Positions 34,278-44,572 are shown, counted from the first letter of the stretch. The stretch is 64,000 nt of DNA from Halorussus vallis (GCF_024138165.1 NZ_CP100001.1:124001-188000), one strand, 5' to 3'. Numbers and translations: made by a program. Notes: generated by a model not told the origin, from the letters alone.

Positions 34278-34916
34278 TCAAGTCAGCACGCCGAGGCCGA
34301 CCTCTGCGATTAGCGTGAGCAGGTCCGGCCGAATCCGGAGTTCCTCGATTCGCCCGTCGACGACCCGGAAGGCGGCGCGTCCGGGCAGGGTCACGACGTC
34401 GCCGGTCGGGTCGAGGCCGGCGAACGGTTTCTCGAACGTCCCGGTCGCGACCCACCGGGTTTCGACCGTCTCGTCGCTGGCGTCGACGTCAAGAAGTTCG
34501 AATCGGGCGTCCGGAAAGGCCTCCTGGAGCGCGTAAAGCGTGAGGAGGAACCGAACTCGCCCGAGTGTGAACCGCGGGCGGACGAAGTGAGCCTCGAAGT
34601 CGGGCGCGAGCAGTCGGCGGAGCGTGTCGAAGTCGCCCGCGTCGAGCGCGGCGAAGAACCGCCGGACCACCCGCTTGTCGGAGGCCGGCGAACCGGTCGC
34701 CCGTCCGGCGGTCACCTGCCCGCGAGTCGGCCGCACGGCCGACTCGCGGGCGGTCGCCGACGACGAACTCCCGAACGTCAGCGCACCCGCCGCCCCGGCC
34801 AGCGAGGCCAAGACGGTCCGCCTGTCGCACCGGCGGCGCTCTGTGTCGTCGCAGGGTGGCTCCGCCGGACGATACTCCCGTCGCTCCCCGTCGTCGCGTC
34901 GCTCGCGGTCCCCCAT
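34278..34916 (-). CDS. SnoaL/NTF2-like protein with Tat-type N-terminus
   Basis: A 212-aa protein. The N-terminus has DRRTVLASLAGAAGALTFG, a probable Tat signal. The mature part is an NTF2-like fold: KRVVRRFFAALDAGDFDTLRRLLAPDFEAHF, then VETRWVATGTF and FRVVDGRIEELRI. Such proteins include ketosteroid isomerase and polyketide cyclase relatives; the substrate is unknown. A 34-bp palindrome lies inside, in the linker between signal and domain (RESAVRPTRGQV). Confidence 0.8.
   Translation of the reverse strand: MGDRERRDDGERREYRPAEPPCDDTERRRCDRRTVLASLAGAAGALTFGSSSSATARESAVRPTRGQVTAGRATGSPASDKRVVRRFFAALDAGDFDTLRRLLAPDFEAHFVRPRFTLGRVRFLLTLYALQEAFPDARFELLDVDASDETVETRWVATGTFEKPFAGLDPTGDVVTLPGRAAFRVVDGRIEELRIRPDLLTLIAEVGLGVLT
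34718..34751. repeat. palindrome (16-nt arms, CA centre) within a coding sequence
   Basis: GCCCGCGAGTCGGCCG and CGGCCGACTCGCGGGC flank CA. It encodes the variable linker after the signal sequence of the SnoaL-like protein. Confidence 0.92.
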
Positions 34917-34972
34917 TCCGGGAAGACGGTTCGGCGCGGTCCCTCGAATGTCTTGTCCCCGCGCACGGCCGA

Positions 34973-35008
34973 CCCCACGCCGGCCCGCGACCGCGGGCCG
35001 GCGTGGGG
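34973..35008. repeat. palindrome (17-nt arms, AC centre)
   Basis: CCCCACGCCGGCCCGCG is mirrored exactly around AC. It lies in the intergenic space between the SnoaL-like gene and the winged-helix gene, both on the minus strand. Confidence 0.93.
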
Positions 35009-35085
35009 CGACTATGCGCAGGCGAGTCGCAGTTCAGTCCTCCGTCAGTGCGCTTCGGTCCCGTCCTCTGCCAGCGAGTCGCGGT

Positions 35086-35598
35086 TCAGCCCTCGTCCAG
35101 CAGGCCGTCGACCAGCCGCGTGAACCGGTCGACCAGCCGTTCCGGCATCGAGGGCGTCACCGCCGCGAGGAGTTCGGCCGTGGCCTCGGGTCGGGCGAGT
35201 GCCACCCGGACGCGGTTGCCCTCGCGGCGCCGCTCTACGAGGTCCTGGGCTTCGAGGTTGTCGAGGTGCCACTCGACGGTGCTCCGGGCGAGGTCGAGTT
35301 CGTCGGCCAGCGTCGCCGGCCCCGTCTCCCCCTCGTCGAGCAGGAAGGCCAGCAGGTCGCGGGCGGTTTCGCGGCGGAACATCGCGAGCGCGGCGCGCTC
35401 CCACTCGTCGTACTCCGGCGGGTAGTAGTGGGTGCGGCCGTACAGTTCCTCGGGGACGAGTCGGCCGTCCGAGCAGAGCCGCCGGAGGTGGTACTGGACC
35501 TGACCCGGCGCGAAGTCCGTTTCGCGGACGACCGCGCTGAAGTGGACGCCCGGGCGCTCCCTGACGTGGTCGGCGATGGCGCGACGCGTCTCGTTCAC
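35086..35598 (-). CDS. two-domain winged-helix transcriptional regulator
   Basis: A 170-aa protein with two successive winged helices. The first reads RRAIADHVRERPGVHFSAVVRE then GQVQYHLRRLCSDGRLV. The second reads DLLAFLLDEGETGPATLADELDLARSTVEWHLDNLEAQDLV. The pattern is common for haloarchaeal MarR/ArsR-like regulators. It uses a GTG start at 35598 that overlaps the upstream membrane protein's stop (GTGA), so the two are translationally coupled and may form a regulator-sensor pair. Confidence 0.85.
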   Translation of the reverse strand: MNETRRAIADHVRERPGVHFSAVVRETDFAPGQVQYHLRRLCSDGRLVPEELYGRTHYYPPEYDEWERAALAMFRRETARDLLAFLLDEGETGPATLADELDLARSTVEWHLDNLEAQDLVERRREGNRVRVALARPEATAELLAAVTPSMPERLVDRFTRLVDGLLDEG

Positions 35599-35948
35599 GG
35601 GCGCTCACCCCGCGCGGTGGCTCGCACCGTGCGAGCGTCGTAGACGGCCGCGATGACCAGCGCAGCCATCACCACGTCGAGTCCGTGTTCGAACAGGTGG
35701 TGCGAACCCGCCTCGACCGTCCCGGTGAACGAGAGCGCGGCGACGGCGGTGCGGGCGAGCAGCGTCGCCAGCGCGAGCGTGACCAGCAGGTACGACCGCG
35801 AGCGCCGCCGCAGGAGCGCCGCGAGCGCCACCGCGAGGACGAGCGCGGAGCCCAGGCCCGCCAGCGCCAGCAGGACCGCCATCGTCGGCCCCCAGCCCGC
35901 GCCGTGGCCGGCGCCGAGGAGGACGACCGCTTCCACCGGCGATTGCAT
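35595..35948 (-). CDS. small membrane protein coupled to winged-helix regulator
   Basis: A 117-aa protein with about three membrane segments. They include MAVLLALAGLGSALVLAVALAALL, SYLLVTLALATLLARTAVAAL and LDVVMAALVIAAVYD; a HHLFEHG segment with several His lies before the last. The stop overlaps the regulator start, so it is probably the first gene of a two-gene operon. The family appears in other haloarchaea beside the same regulator type; the role is unknown. Confidence 0.78.
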   Translation of the reverse strand: MQSPVEAVVLLGAGHGAGWGPTMAVLLALAGLGSALVLAVALAALLRRRSRSYLLVTLALATLLARTAVAALSFTGTVEAGSHHLFEHGLDVVMAALVIAAVYDARTVRATARGERP

Positions 35949-35987
35949 ACCGCCGGGTAGACGCCCGAGCGGTTTACCCGTTCGGAT

Positions 35988-36449
35988 TCAGCCGTTCTCG
36001 ACCGAGCGCCCCGGGGATTCGGGGCCGTCCGTCCCGTCGGCCCGCTCGGCCGGCGAGTCCGAGAGGTCGGCTATCGGCGTCGCCTCCGGGCCGTCGTCGC
36101 CGGCGACGACGGCCCGGGGTCTGTCGCCGTACGCCACGAGTAAGTCGCGACACGAGTCGCACGGTACGAGGATTTCGGGCTCCCGTCGCTCGTTCGGCCG
36201 CGGGTACGACACCGCCGCGACGGCCACGACCGCTCCACTGCCGGCGAGTCTGGCCGTCCCGAGCGCGACGGATTCGGCGCATACTCCGACCGACTCGTCG
36301 GGCGTCCGCAGGTCGACGCCGGCGAACACGTCGCCCGTCTCCGTTCGGACCGCCGCGCCGACGCGGTGGCGGTCGCGCTCGTCTCGATCCTCTATCGCTC
36401 GGGTCGCCGCCTCGACGAGTTCGCGGTCGGCGTCGGTGAAGGAAGACAT
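35988..36449 (-). CDS. cdd: cytidine deaminase-like protein
   Basis: A 153-aa protein of the cytidine deaminase superfamily. The active-site helix VGVCAESVALG gives Cys57 (zinc) and Glu59 (proton shuttle), and VPCDSCR gives zinc ligands Cys97 and Cys100. The N-terminal HRVGAAVRTETG matches the substrate-binding HxVGAA segment. It probably deaminates cytidine/deoxycytidine. The C-terminal 35 residues are a disordered acidic tail, and the gene carries a 32-bp palindrome at codons 111-121. Confidence 0.9.
   Translation of the reverse strand: MSSFTDADRELVEAATRAIEDRDERDRHRVGAAVRTETGDVFAGVDLRTPDESVGVCAESVALGTARLAGSGAVVAVAAVSYPRPNERREPEILVPCDSCRDLLVAYGDRPRAVVAGDDGPEATPIADLSDSPAERADGTDGPESPGRSVENG
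36086..36117. repeat. perfect 32-bp palindrome within a coding sequence
   Basis: The arm CCGGGCCGTCGTCGCC is mirrored exactly. It encodes RAVVAGDDGP at the junction of the deaminase core and its acidic tail. Confidence 0.92.
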
Positions 36450-36602
36450 TCGTTACCATACGGCTCGGAGGGCCATAGCTTCCCCGCTTCGGACGACGAG
36501 ACGGAGACGACATCGCGGCGCGACGACGAAGTACTCTGAACCGGACGAAACCGCCGCGCCCGTTCGTCTTTTCCGCGTCGGTACCCTAACGGTTCTCCAG
36601 CG

Positions 36603-37667
36603 ATGAGCGAAACCGCCGGAGACGGTAGTCCGACAGAGGACGCCGACTCCCGGAGGGACGCCGCTTCCAAGAAGGAGGACGACTCCGAGGGGACCGACGG
36701 GTCGTCGGCACCCGGCGGAGGGGCGACGTCCTGGTTGCTCCTCGAAGGGGACCGCCTGGCGGTGGCGAGCGTCGTCGTCGGAGGCGTCCTCCTCGCGTTC
36801 CTCCTCGTCCTCTGGCGATACGGATACGGGTCGACGAGGCCGTCGAGTCCGGTCTACTTCCTCTTCAGTTCGCTGTTGACCGGCGACCTGACGCTGATAA
36901 CCGTCGTGCTCTCGATAAACCAGCTGGTACTGTCGCGCGAACTCGGAGCGCCCGGGACCCTCCAGAACCGAATCGAGGGGTCGGTCGAGTACCGCGAAGA
37001 CGTGGAGGAAACCGTCGAAACCGCCGTCAGCCCGACCGCTCCCACCCAGTTCCTCCGGTTCCTCCACGAGCAAGTGGGCGAGCAGGCCGACCGGTTGGAC
37101 GAGCGAATCGACGACGTCGACGGTGGGTCGCGGAGTCGCCTCCGCTCGCTCGCCGACGCGCTCCGCGACGACGTCCGGATCGTCAACGGCACGCTCGACC
37201 GTGAGGCGGAAGAGGGAGTATTCGCCGTCGTGGCCGCGACCATCCGGACCAACCACGCCGAGCAACTCCACGAAATCGGTGCGATTCGGGCCGGCGGCGA
37301 GTCGCCGGACGACGACGCGGTCGACGAAACCCTGGACCGACTCGAAAGCTACCTGCTCCAGATAGACGTCGCGCGCAACTACTTCAAGACGGTGTACGTC
37401 CAGAAGGAACTGGCGTTCCTCTCGCGGCTTCTGCTGTACGTCGGCGTGCCTGCCGTGGTCGCGAGCGGCGGTGCGCTGGTAATCTACAACGCCGCGACCT
37501 CGACCGGCGTCTCGGACCCGCTGCTCGCATCGGTCACCGCCGTCGCGTTCACGCTCGGGTTCGCCCCGCTGGCGATACTGTTCGCGTTCGTGCTCCGACT
37601 CGCCTGGGTCGCACAGAAGACGGCGACCGTCACCCCGTTCGCGTCGAACAGCGACCATTCGCAGTGA
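36603..37667 (+). CDS. haloarchaeal membrane protein of unknown function
   Basis: A 354-aa protein. A charged, disordered N-terminus (about 40 residues) leads to four membrane segments in two pairs (VASVVVGGVLLAFLLVLW, GDLTLITVVLSINQLVL, then LSRLLLYVGVPAVVASGGAL and LASVTAVAFTLGFAPLAILF). A long cytoplasmic helical domain (about 115-275) lies between the pairs. LITVVLSINQLVLSRELG looks conserved in haloarchaeal homologues. No enzymatic motif is seen. Confidence 0.8.
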   Translation: MSETAGDGSPTEDADSRRDAASKKEDDSEGTDGSSAPGGGATSWLLLEGDRLAVASVVVGGVLLAFLLVLWRYGYGSTRPSSPVYFLFSSLLTGDLTLITVVLSINQLVLSRELGAPGTLQNRIEGSVEYREDVEETVETAVSPTAPTQFLRFLHEQVGEQADRLDERIDDVDGGSRSRLRSLADALRDDVRIVNGTLDREAEEGVFAVVAATIRTNHAEQLHEIGAIRAGGESPDDDAVDETLDRLESYLLQIDVARNYFKTVYVQKELAFLSRLLLYVGVPAVVASGGALVIYNAATSTGVSDPLLASVTAVAFTLGFAPLAILFAFVLRLAWVAQKTATVTPFASNSDHSQ

Positions 37668-37683
37668 GGTCCGTCGAACGGCC

Positions 37684-37715
37684 GGTCGGGCGCGGCGATT
37701 CCGCCGCGCCCGACC
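37684..37715. repeat. inverted repeat between convergent genes (14-nt arms, ATTC loop)
   Basis: GGTCGGGCGCGGCG pairs with CGCCGCGCCCGACC. It lies in the 51-bp gap between two convergent stop codons, so it could serve as a two-way 3'-end hairpin. Confidence 0.85.
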
Positions 37716-37718
37716 TGC

Positions 37719-39203
37719 TCAGGCCACGACCGGCCGGGAGATTATCCACAGCGAGAGGACGGTGTAGCCGACCATCAGGACGGTCAGCGGCGCATGCCGG
37801 ACGCCCGCGCCGGGTTCCATCGCCGGGAGGGTCGCCCGGCCGGTTTCGACCGGTTCGCCCGCCACGACGCCGTGGGCCGCGACGACCGCGACGACGTGGC
37901 CTGCGACGATGAGCGCCACCTGCGTCGCCCAGAACGCAGGCAGCGAGAGCCACGATAGCGGCGCGAGTTCCGGCCCGCCGAGCAGGCCGACCAGCGCGCC
38001 GAACCGCGTCAGGACGAACGCGGCGTTGTGCGCGAGTTCGTAGGCGACGGCGATGGGCAGCAGCGTCGGCGCGAGGTTGCGGGCCGCCCCGCGCCAGTCG
38101 GCGGCGCGCTCGACCACGTTCGGGTCGTCAACGTCCCCGAACCGTACGTGACCGCCGGCGGTGCGGGCAGTGACGCCGGCGACGCCGGCGAACGCCGCGA
38201 GAAAGCCGACGTAGCCGACGAGGTAGAGCGCCAGCGAAACCGCCGGCCCGAGGCCGGTCGCGTCCCGGACGCCGAAGAGAAGCGACTGGTACTCGGGCGT
38301 GTTGGCGAAGCCGTCGAAGCTGACGGTGTACACCGCCGCGACGACGAACGCCGCGACCGGGAGGCTCACCGGGCGGCGACACGCCCGCCACGGCGGTCGC
38401 AGTTCGACCGTGAGGCGGATGGAAGTACCGCTTCCGGCGGCCTCGCGGTCGGGTCCGGCGGGAGCGGTTCGCTCCCACGTCACCGGCGCGACCCGGCCGA
38501 ACAGTCGGTAGAGCACCGCGAAGAAGTCGGCCCGGCGGAGCCACTCGCGGCCGAACACGACCGCGCCCACGACCATCGCGGCGGCGTAGCCCGCCAGCAG
38601 TATCGCGGTCCAGCGCGGTGACCGGGGCACCCACGTGAGGTTCTCGAGCACGCCGACGACCGCGAGAAAGCCGACCAGAGCGGGCCACTCCCCGAGCCAG
38701 TCGGGATAGGCTCGCAGTCGAATCGCCTCGCCTTCGAGTCGGGCGAGAGCGTCGTAGAGGGTCCGCCACGGCGAGAGCGTCGACCAAGGGTCGCCGACCA
38801 GCACCGCCAGCACGGCCAGGCCCTTCAGCCAGAGCGCCCAGACGAAGACGATTGCGGCGTTCTCGGTGTAGGTCCGAGTACCGGTCAGGCCGACGAACAG
38901 CGCCCCCGCGAACGCGGCCAGGAACCCGACTCGGAGGAGCGTCCGGCCGACCGTCGCAGCCGATTCGGGGACGGAAACGCGCCGGGTGTCGTCCGCGCCG
39001 GTCGAGCGAGCGTCGGTCGCACCCTCCGATTCGGAGCGCGCGAGGAAGAGCGCGGTCAGCGCCACCGTCGCGCCCGCGCCGCCGAACAGCAACGGGAGCG
39101 GAATCGGCGCTTCGAACCGGGTCGCGGTCACGTCGTGGGCGCTCGCGACGCCCGCGAGCGAGAGGACACCGAGCGCGACGAGGAACCGCCGGAGCGACGC
39201 CAT
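37719..39203 (-). CDS. polytopic membrane protein of unknown function
   Basis: A 494-aa protein with roughly 11-12 hydrophobic segments. The N-terminus (FLVALGVLSLAGVASAHDV) may be a signal or first segment. Visible conserved-looking pieces are LLRVGFLAAFAGALFVGLTGTRTY, IVFVWALWLKGLAVLAVLVGDPWSTLSPWRTLYDALA and a pair of His-containing segments (LAHNAAFVL, VAAHGVV). I do not recognise the family; related haloarchaeal genes are annotated only as hypothetical. ATG 39203 is preferred over one at 39284. Confidence 0.82.
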   Translation of the reverse strand: MASLRRFLVALGVLSLAGVASAHDVTATRFEAPIPLPLLFGGAGATVALTALFLARSESEGATDARSTGADDTRRVSVPESAATVGRTLLRVGFLAAFAGALFVGLTGTRTYTENAAIVFVWALWLKGLAVLAVLVGDPWSTLSPWRTLYDALARLEGEAIRLRAYPDWLGEWPALVGFLAVVGVLENLTWVPRSPRWTAILLAGYAAAMVVGAVVFGREWLRRADFFAVLYRLFGRVAPVTWERTAPAGPDREAAGSGTSIRLTVELRPPWRACRRPVSLPVAAFVVAAVYTVSFDGFANTPEYQSLLFGVRDATGLGPAVSLALYLVGYVGFLAAFAGVAGVTARTAGGHVRFGDVDDPNVVERAADWRGAARNLAPTLLPIAVAYELAHNAAFVLTRFGALVGLLGGPELAPLSWLSLPAFWATQVALIVAGHVVAVVAAHGVVAGEPVETGRATLPAMEPGAGVRHAPLTVLMVGYTVLSLWIISRPVVA

Positions 39204-39258
39204 GGCCGTGAGTCCGGACTCGGCGGAGAAAGGCGCGTCGGTCGGCGCCGCCGGAAAA

Positions 39259-39675
39259 CAGCGGAAACGCCGGTGTCGGGTCACACCCCCAGGAGCGACT
39301 CAGTTCAGCCTCGGGTCGGGCGCGGCGACCTCGTGACCGCACCGCGGACACCGATAGCGCGCACGGTCCCCCCCGTTCGCCCCTTCGCGGTTCTCGGCGA
39401 ACTTCCGGGTCGGCCCTACGTACCAGCAGTTCGGACACCGCCGAATCGGGAGTCGGAGCATTCGACGGAGGTAGGGGTCGAACGAGCAAAAGCGGGTCGG
39501 CGACGATTCGGTTCGTCGTCTCCGCCGCCGAAGACGACGGACCGATCGGCGGCGCGGCGAAACCGCCGCGCCCGCCGGCGAAAGACAGCGGAAATCCCGG
39601 AGGGGAAACAGCGGAAACTCCGGTGTGAAGTTCGGCGACGGCGCGGGGACGAAACAGCGGAAACGCCGGTGTGAC
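39259..39675. repeat. four imperfect CAGCGGAAAC repeats
   Basis: Copies beginning at 39259, 39586, 39609 and 39655 follow CAGCGGAAACGCCGGTGTG with changes. The last three are spaced 23 and 46 bp, a multiple of 23. The first lies just upstream of the membrane-protein start; the others lie in the gap right of the zinc-ribbon ORF. Not a CRISPR: units are unequal and spacers are absent. Confidence 0.65.
39300..39461 (-). CDS. small zinc-ribbon protein
   Basis: A 53-aa ORF starting MLRLPIRRCPNCWYVG. It contains CPNC and, 29 residues on, CPRCG: a four-Cys zinc ribbon. It is basic, unlike most neighbours. It ends about 95 nt before the membrane-protein start. The small size and lack of other evidence limit confidence; a longer in-frame ORF reaches 39770 but the extra part is repeat-derived. 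Confidence 0.5.
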   Translation of the reverse strand: MLRLPIRRCPNCWYVGPTRKFAENREGANGGDRARYRCPRCGHEVAAPDPRLN

Positions 39676-39801
39676 GGTGAAGCCGAGACGTCGGCGTGAC
39701 GGCGGAACGAGACGTCGAAGTGAGCAAGCGCTCGCGCGACGGCGACCGACAGGGGGCCGGAGCGCGACACTCATACGCTCGCGGCCCCGAACACCGGTAG
39801 G
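39462..39801. other. 340-bp intergenic region rich in repeats
   Basis: I see no gene. It contains the CAGCGGAAAC repeats and GC-rich inverted segments such as GGCGCGGCGAAACCGCCGCGCC (39551-39572). The MBL-protein promoter would be at its right end, but no good TATA box is visible. Confidence 0.5.
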
Positions 39802-40818
39802 ATGGGCGAGAGACGGAGCAGAGAGGTCCACCACGACGACGGCATCCACATCGAGGCGGGGGACGGCCGACGGGTCGTCGCCGACGCGCGGAGCGCGGTC
39901 GGCGACGTCAACGTCCTGAGCCACGCCCACGCCGACCACACCTTCCGGCGGACGCCCGGGACGGTCGTCTGCTCGGCCGAGACGGCCGCGCTCGTCGAGG
40001 CCCGGACCGGGACGAGCGTCCCCGACCACGTCGAATCCACCGACGAGATTTCCCTCCTCCCGGCGGGCCACGTCGTCGGGTCGCGGGCCGCGCTGGTCGA
40101 ACACGGCCCGGATTCGGAAACGCCGGGCCGGCGGGTGCTCTACACCGGCGACTTCTCGGTCCGCGACAGACTCTACCTAGAGGGGTTCGACCCCGTAGAC
40201 GCCGACGTGCTCGTGATGGAGACGACGTACGGCAAGCCGACCTACCGGTTTCCGCCCGAGGCGGAGCTACAGGCCGAGATTCGCGACTGGCTGGCCGACC
40301 ACCCCGACCGGCCGCTGTTCCTGTTCGGCTACTCGCTCGGCAGAGCCCAGAAGCTCCAGGCGCTCGCCCGCGAGGCGACGAACCGACCGCTGGTGGTCCA
40401 CGGCGCGGTTCGGACCGTCAACGACGCCATCGAGTCCGCCACCGACCTCTCCTTTCCGGCGACGCCCTACGACGAGGTCGACGAACTCGCCGGCGACGAG
40501 ATCGTGGTTCTCCCCACGCACCTCGCCCGCCACGATTGGGTCCAGAGCCTCGTCGCGAAACACGGCGGCCTGAAGGCGGGGTTCTCGGGGTGGGCGGTCG
40601 ACCGGTCGTTCCGCTACCGCGGGGGCTACGACGCGACGTTCCCGCTGACCGACCACTGCGACTTCGACGAACTCGCCGCGGTCGTCGAGGCGGTCGACCC
40701 CGAGGTGGTCTACACCCACCACGGCTTCGACGCCGAGTTCGCCGACTTCCTCCGGACCACCTTCGACCGGGACGCCCGGCCGCTGCTGGGCGACCAGACG
40801 ACGCTGGGCGACTTCTAG
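39802..40818 (+). CDS. MBL-fold exonuclease / mRNA 3'-end processing-like protein
   Basis: A 338-aa metallo-beta-lactamase-fold protein of the CPSF/Snm1-like type. Metal motifs: SHAHADH (41-46), YTGDFSV, METTYGKPTYRFP and TDHCDFDEL. VVYTHHGF near the end supplies the last His. Such proteins cut nucleic acids; archaeal members include RNA 3'-processing factors and DNA exonucleases near ligases. No ligase lies nearby, so the substrate is open. Confidence 0.85.
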   Translation: MGERRSREVHHDDGIHIEAGDGRRVVADARSAVGDVNVLSHAHADHTFRRTPGTVVCSAETAALVEARTGTSVPDHVESTDEISLLPAGHVVGSRAALVEHGPDSETPGRRVLYTGDFSVRDRLYLEGFDPVDADVLVMETTYGKPTYRFPPEAELQAEIRDWLADHPDRPLFLFGYSLGRAQKLQALAREATNRPLVVHGAVRTVNDAIESATDLSFPATPYDEVDELAGDEIVVLPTHLARHDWVQSLVAKHGGLKAGFSGWAVDRSFRYRGGYDATFPLTDHCDFDELAAVVEAVDPEVVYTHHGFDAEFADFLRTTFDRDARPLLGDQTTLGDF

Positions 40819-40931
40819 AGGCCGCAGGCCGCCGGGGAAGTAGTGGCGAAGAAAAGGCATGTCTCGCGGCCGCCACAGTCCGAAATCTTCAGATATTCTA
40901 ATGATACCGAACGGCGTATCTCCTCGGCGTT

Positions 40932-41444
40932 ATGGCGACGGGGGTGCGCCACGGCGAAACTCGCGAAGCGGGCTATCACCCGTGGGTGGCCGCGGTCGTC
41001 GCCGGACTCGCCGCCGGGGCGGCGATGGGCGCGGTGCTCTCGGTCGGGACGAACCTGCTACCGCTCGTCGGCGCTCTCTACGGGATGGAGTCGTACCTCG
41101 GCGGGTGGGTCGCGCACCTGGCGAACAGCGTCGTGTTCGCGCTCCTCTTCGCCGCGATTCTCTCGCGTCCCGTCGTCCGGCGCGAGTCGTTCGCGCTGTC
41201 GACCTACGTCGGTATCGGCGTCGGGTACGGCGCGTTCCTGGGCATCGTGACCGGCGGCGTCCTCTTTCCGCTGTGGCTGAACGCGGGCATCGACGCGGGC
41301 CTGCCGTTGCCGTTCGTCCCGGCGACCGGAGTCGACGCGTTCGGCGCCACGCTGGTGATGGGATTCGCCCACCTCGTCTACGGCGCGGTCCTCGGCCCGG
41401 TGTACGCGCTGGCGAGTCGGTCGGTCCCCGGCGTCTCGCTCTGA
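40932..41444 (+). CDS. small membrane protein, unknown function
   Basis: A 170-aa protein with four membrane segments: VAAVVAGLAAGAAMGAVLSVG, HLANSVVFALLFAAILS, YVGIGVGYGAFLGIVTGGVLF and DAFGATLVMGFAHLVYGAVLG. It resembles haloarchaeal DUF6789-type proteins in its Gly-rich helices, but this is not certain. A similar protein lies beside the cox genes at 50670. Confidence 0.75.
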   Translation: MATGVRHGETREAGYHPWVAAVVAGLAAGAAMGAVLSVGTNLLPLVGALYGMESYLGGWVAHLANSVVFALLFAAILSRPVVRRESFALSTYVGIGVGYGAFLGIVTGGVLFPLWLNAGIDAGLPLPFVPATGVDAFGATLVMGFAHLVYGAVLGPVYALASRSVPGVSL

Positions 41445-41509
41445 GGAGTCGGAACCGAACTGTCTCCCCGGTGTCGACCGACCCGTGCAGTTATCGCTCC
41501 TGATGTGGT

Positions 41510-41734
41510 ATGGTACCTATGCCTGTACTTCGACTGGGAATCGCGATGCTCGTGGTACTCGCAATCGTGAGCGGAACGGCGGTCGCTACGACAGACTCGA
41601 CCACGTACGGACCGTGCCCGGGCGAGAACCCCAACGACGCGCTGCGAATCTCGACCGACGCCTCGGAAGGGACGTCGCTGAACGCGCTCGGAGGATTCGG
41701 CCGGGCACTCGAACGCGTCGGGTGTACGGCGTAG
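41510..41734 (+). CDS. small secreted protein
   Basis: A 74-aa protein with a Sec-type signal (LRLGIAMLVVLAIVSGTAVA) and a mature part of about 48 residues holding two cysteines (GPCPGEN, ERVGCTA) that could pair. It resembles the small secreted protein at 1552 in layout but not in sequence. ATG 41519 is an alternative start. The stop is 3 nt from the convergent ABC-exporter stop end. Confidence 0.55.
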   Translation: MVPMPVLRLGIAMLVVLAIVSGTAVATTDSTTYGPCPGENPNDALRISTDASEGTSLNALGGFGRALERVGCTA

Positions 41735-41737
41735 CCG

Positions 41738-43717
<1,980 letters not shown>

Positions 43718-43751
43718 CGGTAGTGATAGGGGGCCGGAGGTTATGTGTCGC

Positions 43752-43791
43752 TCGCCCGGCCCGCGGCCGATTTCGGCCGTGGGCCGGGCGA
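43752..43791. repeat. near-perfect palindrome (19-nt arms, TT centre)
   Basis: TCGCCCGGCCCGCGGCCGA is mirrored with a single mismatch that a G-U pair would tolerate. It lies between the divergent ABC-exporter and thioredoxin-reductase-like genes. Confidence 0.88.
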
Positions 43792-43886
43792 ATCAGGACG
43801 GATCACGCAGACTCGAACGAACGATAGTTCCAGCAGAACCCACCGCGGCATGAAACTTTACAACCCTGGCGGAACACCCAACGTCC

Positions 43887-44438
43887 ATGACGAAAGTCGC
43901 AATCGTCGGCGGCGGTCCCGCCGGACTGAGCGCAGGACTCTTCACGGCGAAGAACGACCTCGACACGGTCGTCTTCGACACCGACGAGACGTGGATGCAC
44001 AAGGCGCACGTCTACAACTACCTCGGCATCGACGAGATCGGCGGCAGCGAGTTCATGGAGCGGGCCCGCGAGCAGGTCGAGAACTTCGACGCCGACCTCC
44101 GGGTCGGCGAGGAGGTCACCGACGTCGAGGAGTCGGGCGAGGGCTTCACCGTCACCACCGAGGACGACGAGTACGACGCCGAGTACGTCATCTTCGCCAC
44201 CGGGACCGACACCGAACTCCCCGAGCAACTCGGCTGCGAGACGACCGACGGCGGCCTCGTCGACGTCGACCTCAACATGCGCACGAGCGTCGACAACGCC
44301 TTCGCGGTCGGGTCGATGATCCGCGACCAGAAGTGGGAGGCGGTCATCTCGGCGGGCGACGGCGGCGCGGCCGCCATCCAGATTCTGAGCGACGAGGCGG
44401 GCGAACCGGTCCACGACTTCGACACGCCCGAGGAGTGA
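43887..44438 (+). CDS. short FAD-dependent oxidoreductase (thioredoxin-reductase-like)
   Basis: A 183-aa protein that is only the FAD-binding part of a TrxR-like enzyme. It has VAIVGGGPAGLSAGLF (residues 4-19) and the C-terminal FAD strand DNAFAVGSMIRD. The NADPH domain and the redox CxxC are absent, so it is about half the usual TrxR length. Such short forms occur in haloarchaea and may work with another electron donor. A TATA-like CTTTACA lies about 30 nt upstream. Confidence 0.85.
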   Translation: MTKVAIVGGGPAGLSAGLFTAKNDLDTVVFDTDETWMHKAHVYNYLGIDEIGGSEFMERAREQVENFDADLRVGEEVTDVEESGEGFTVTTEDDEYDAEYVIFATGTDTELPEQLGCETTDGGLVDVDLNMRTSVDNAFAVGSMIRDQKWEAVISAGDGGAAAIQILSDEAGEPVHDFDTPEE

Positions 44439-44572
44439 ACGCGGGCGCGACTTCCGCGGCCGGGCGGCGCGTTCTCTTTTGGGTGAATCGCTCGGGTTCC
44501 GAGTCGAGTGCACCGCGTCTCGACCAGTAGACACAAATCTCCCGGACGACCAACCGTCGAGAGAGGTCGAAG

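Noticed and set aside
39259-39675. CRISPR array
   Set aside because: Units are unequal, there are only four, spacer-like sequences are absent, and no cas gene is nearby.
38128-40104. Long minus-strand open frame of 658 codons
   Set aside because: It is Arg/Pro/Gly-rich, crosses two real genes in another frame, and has no domain.
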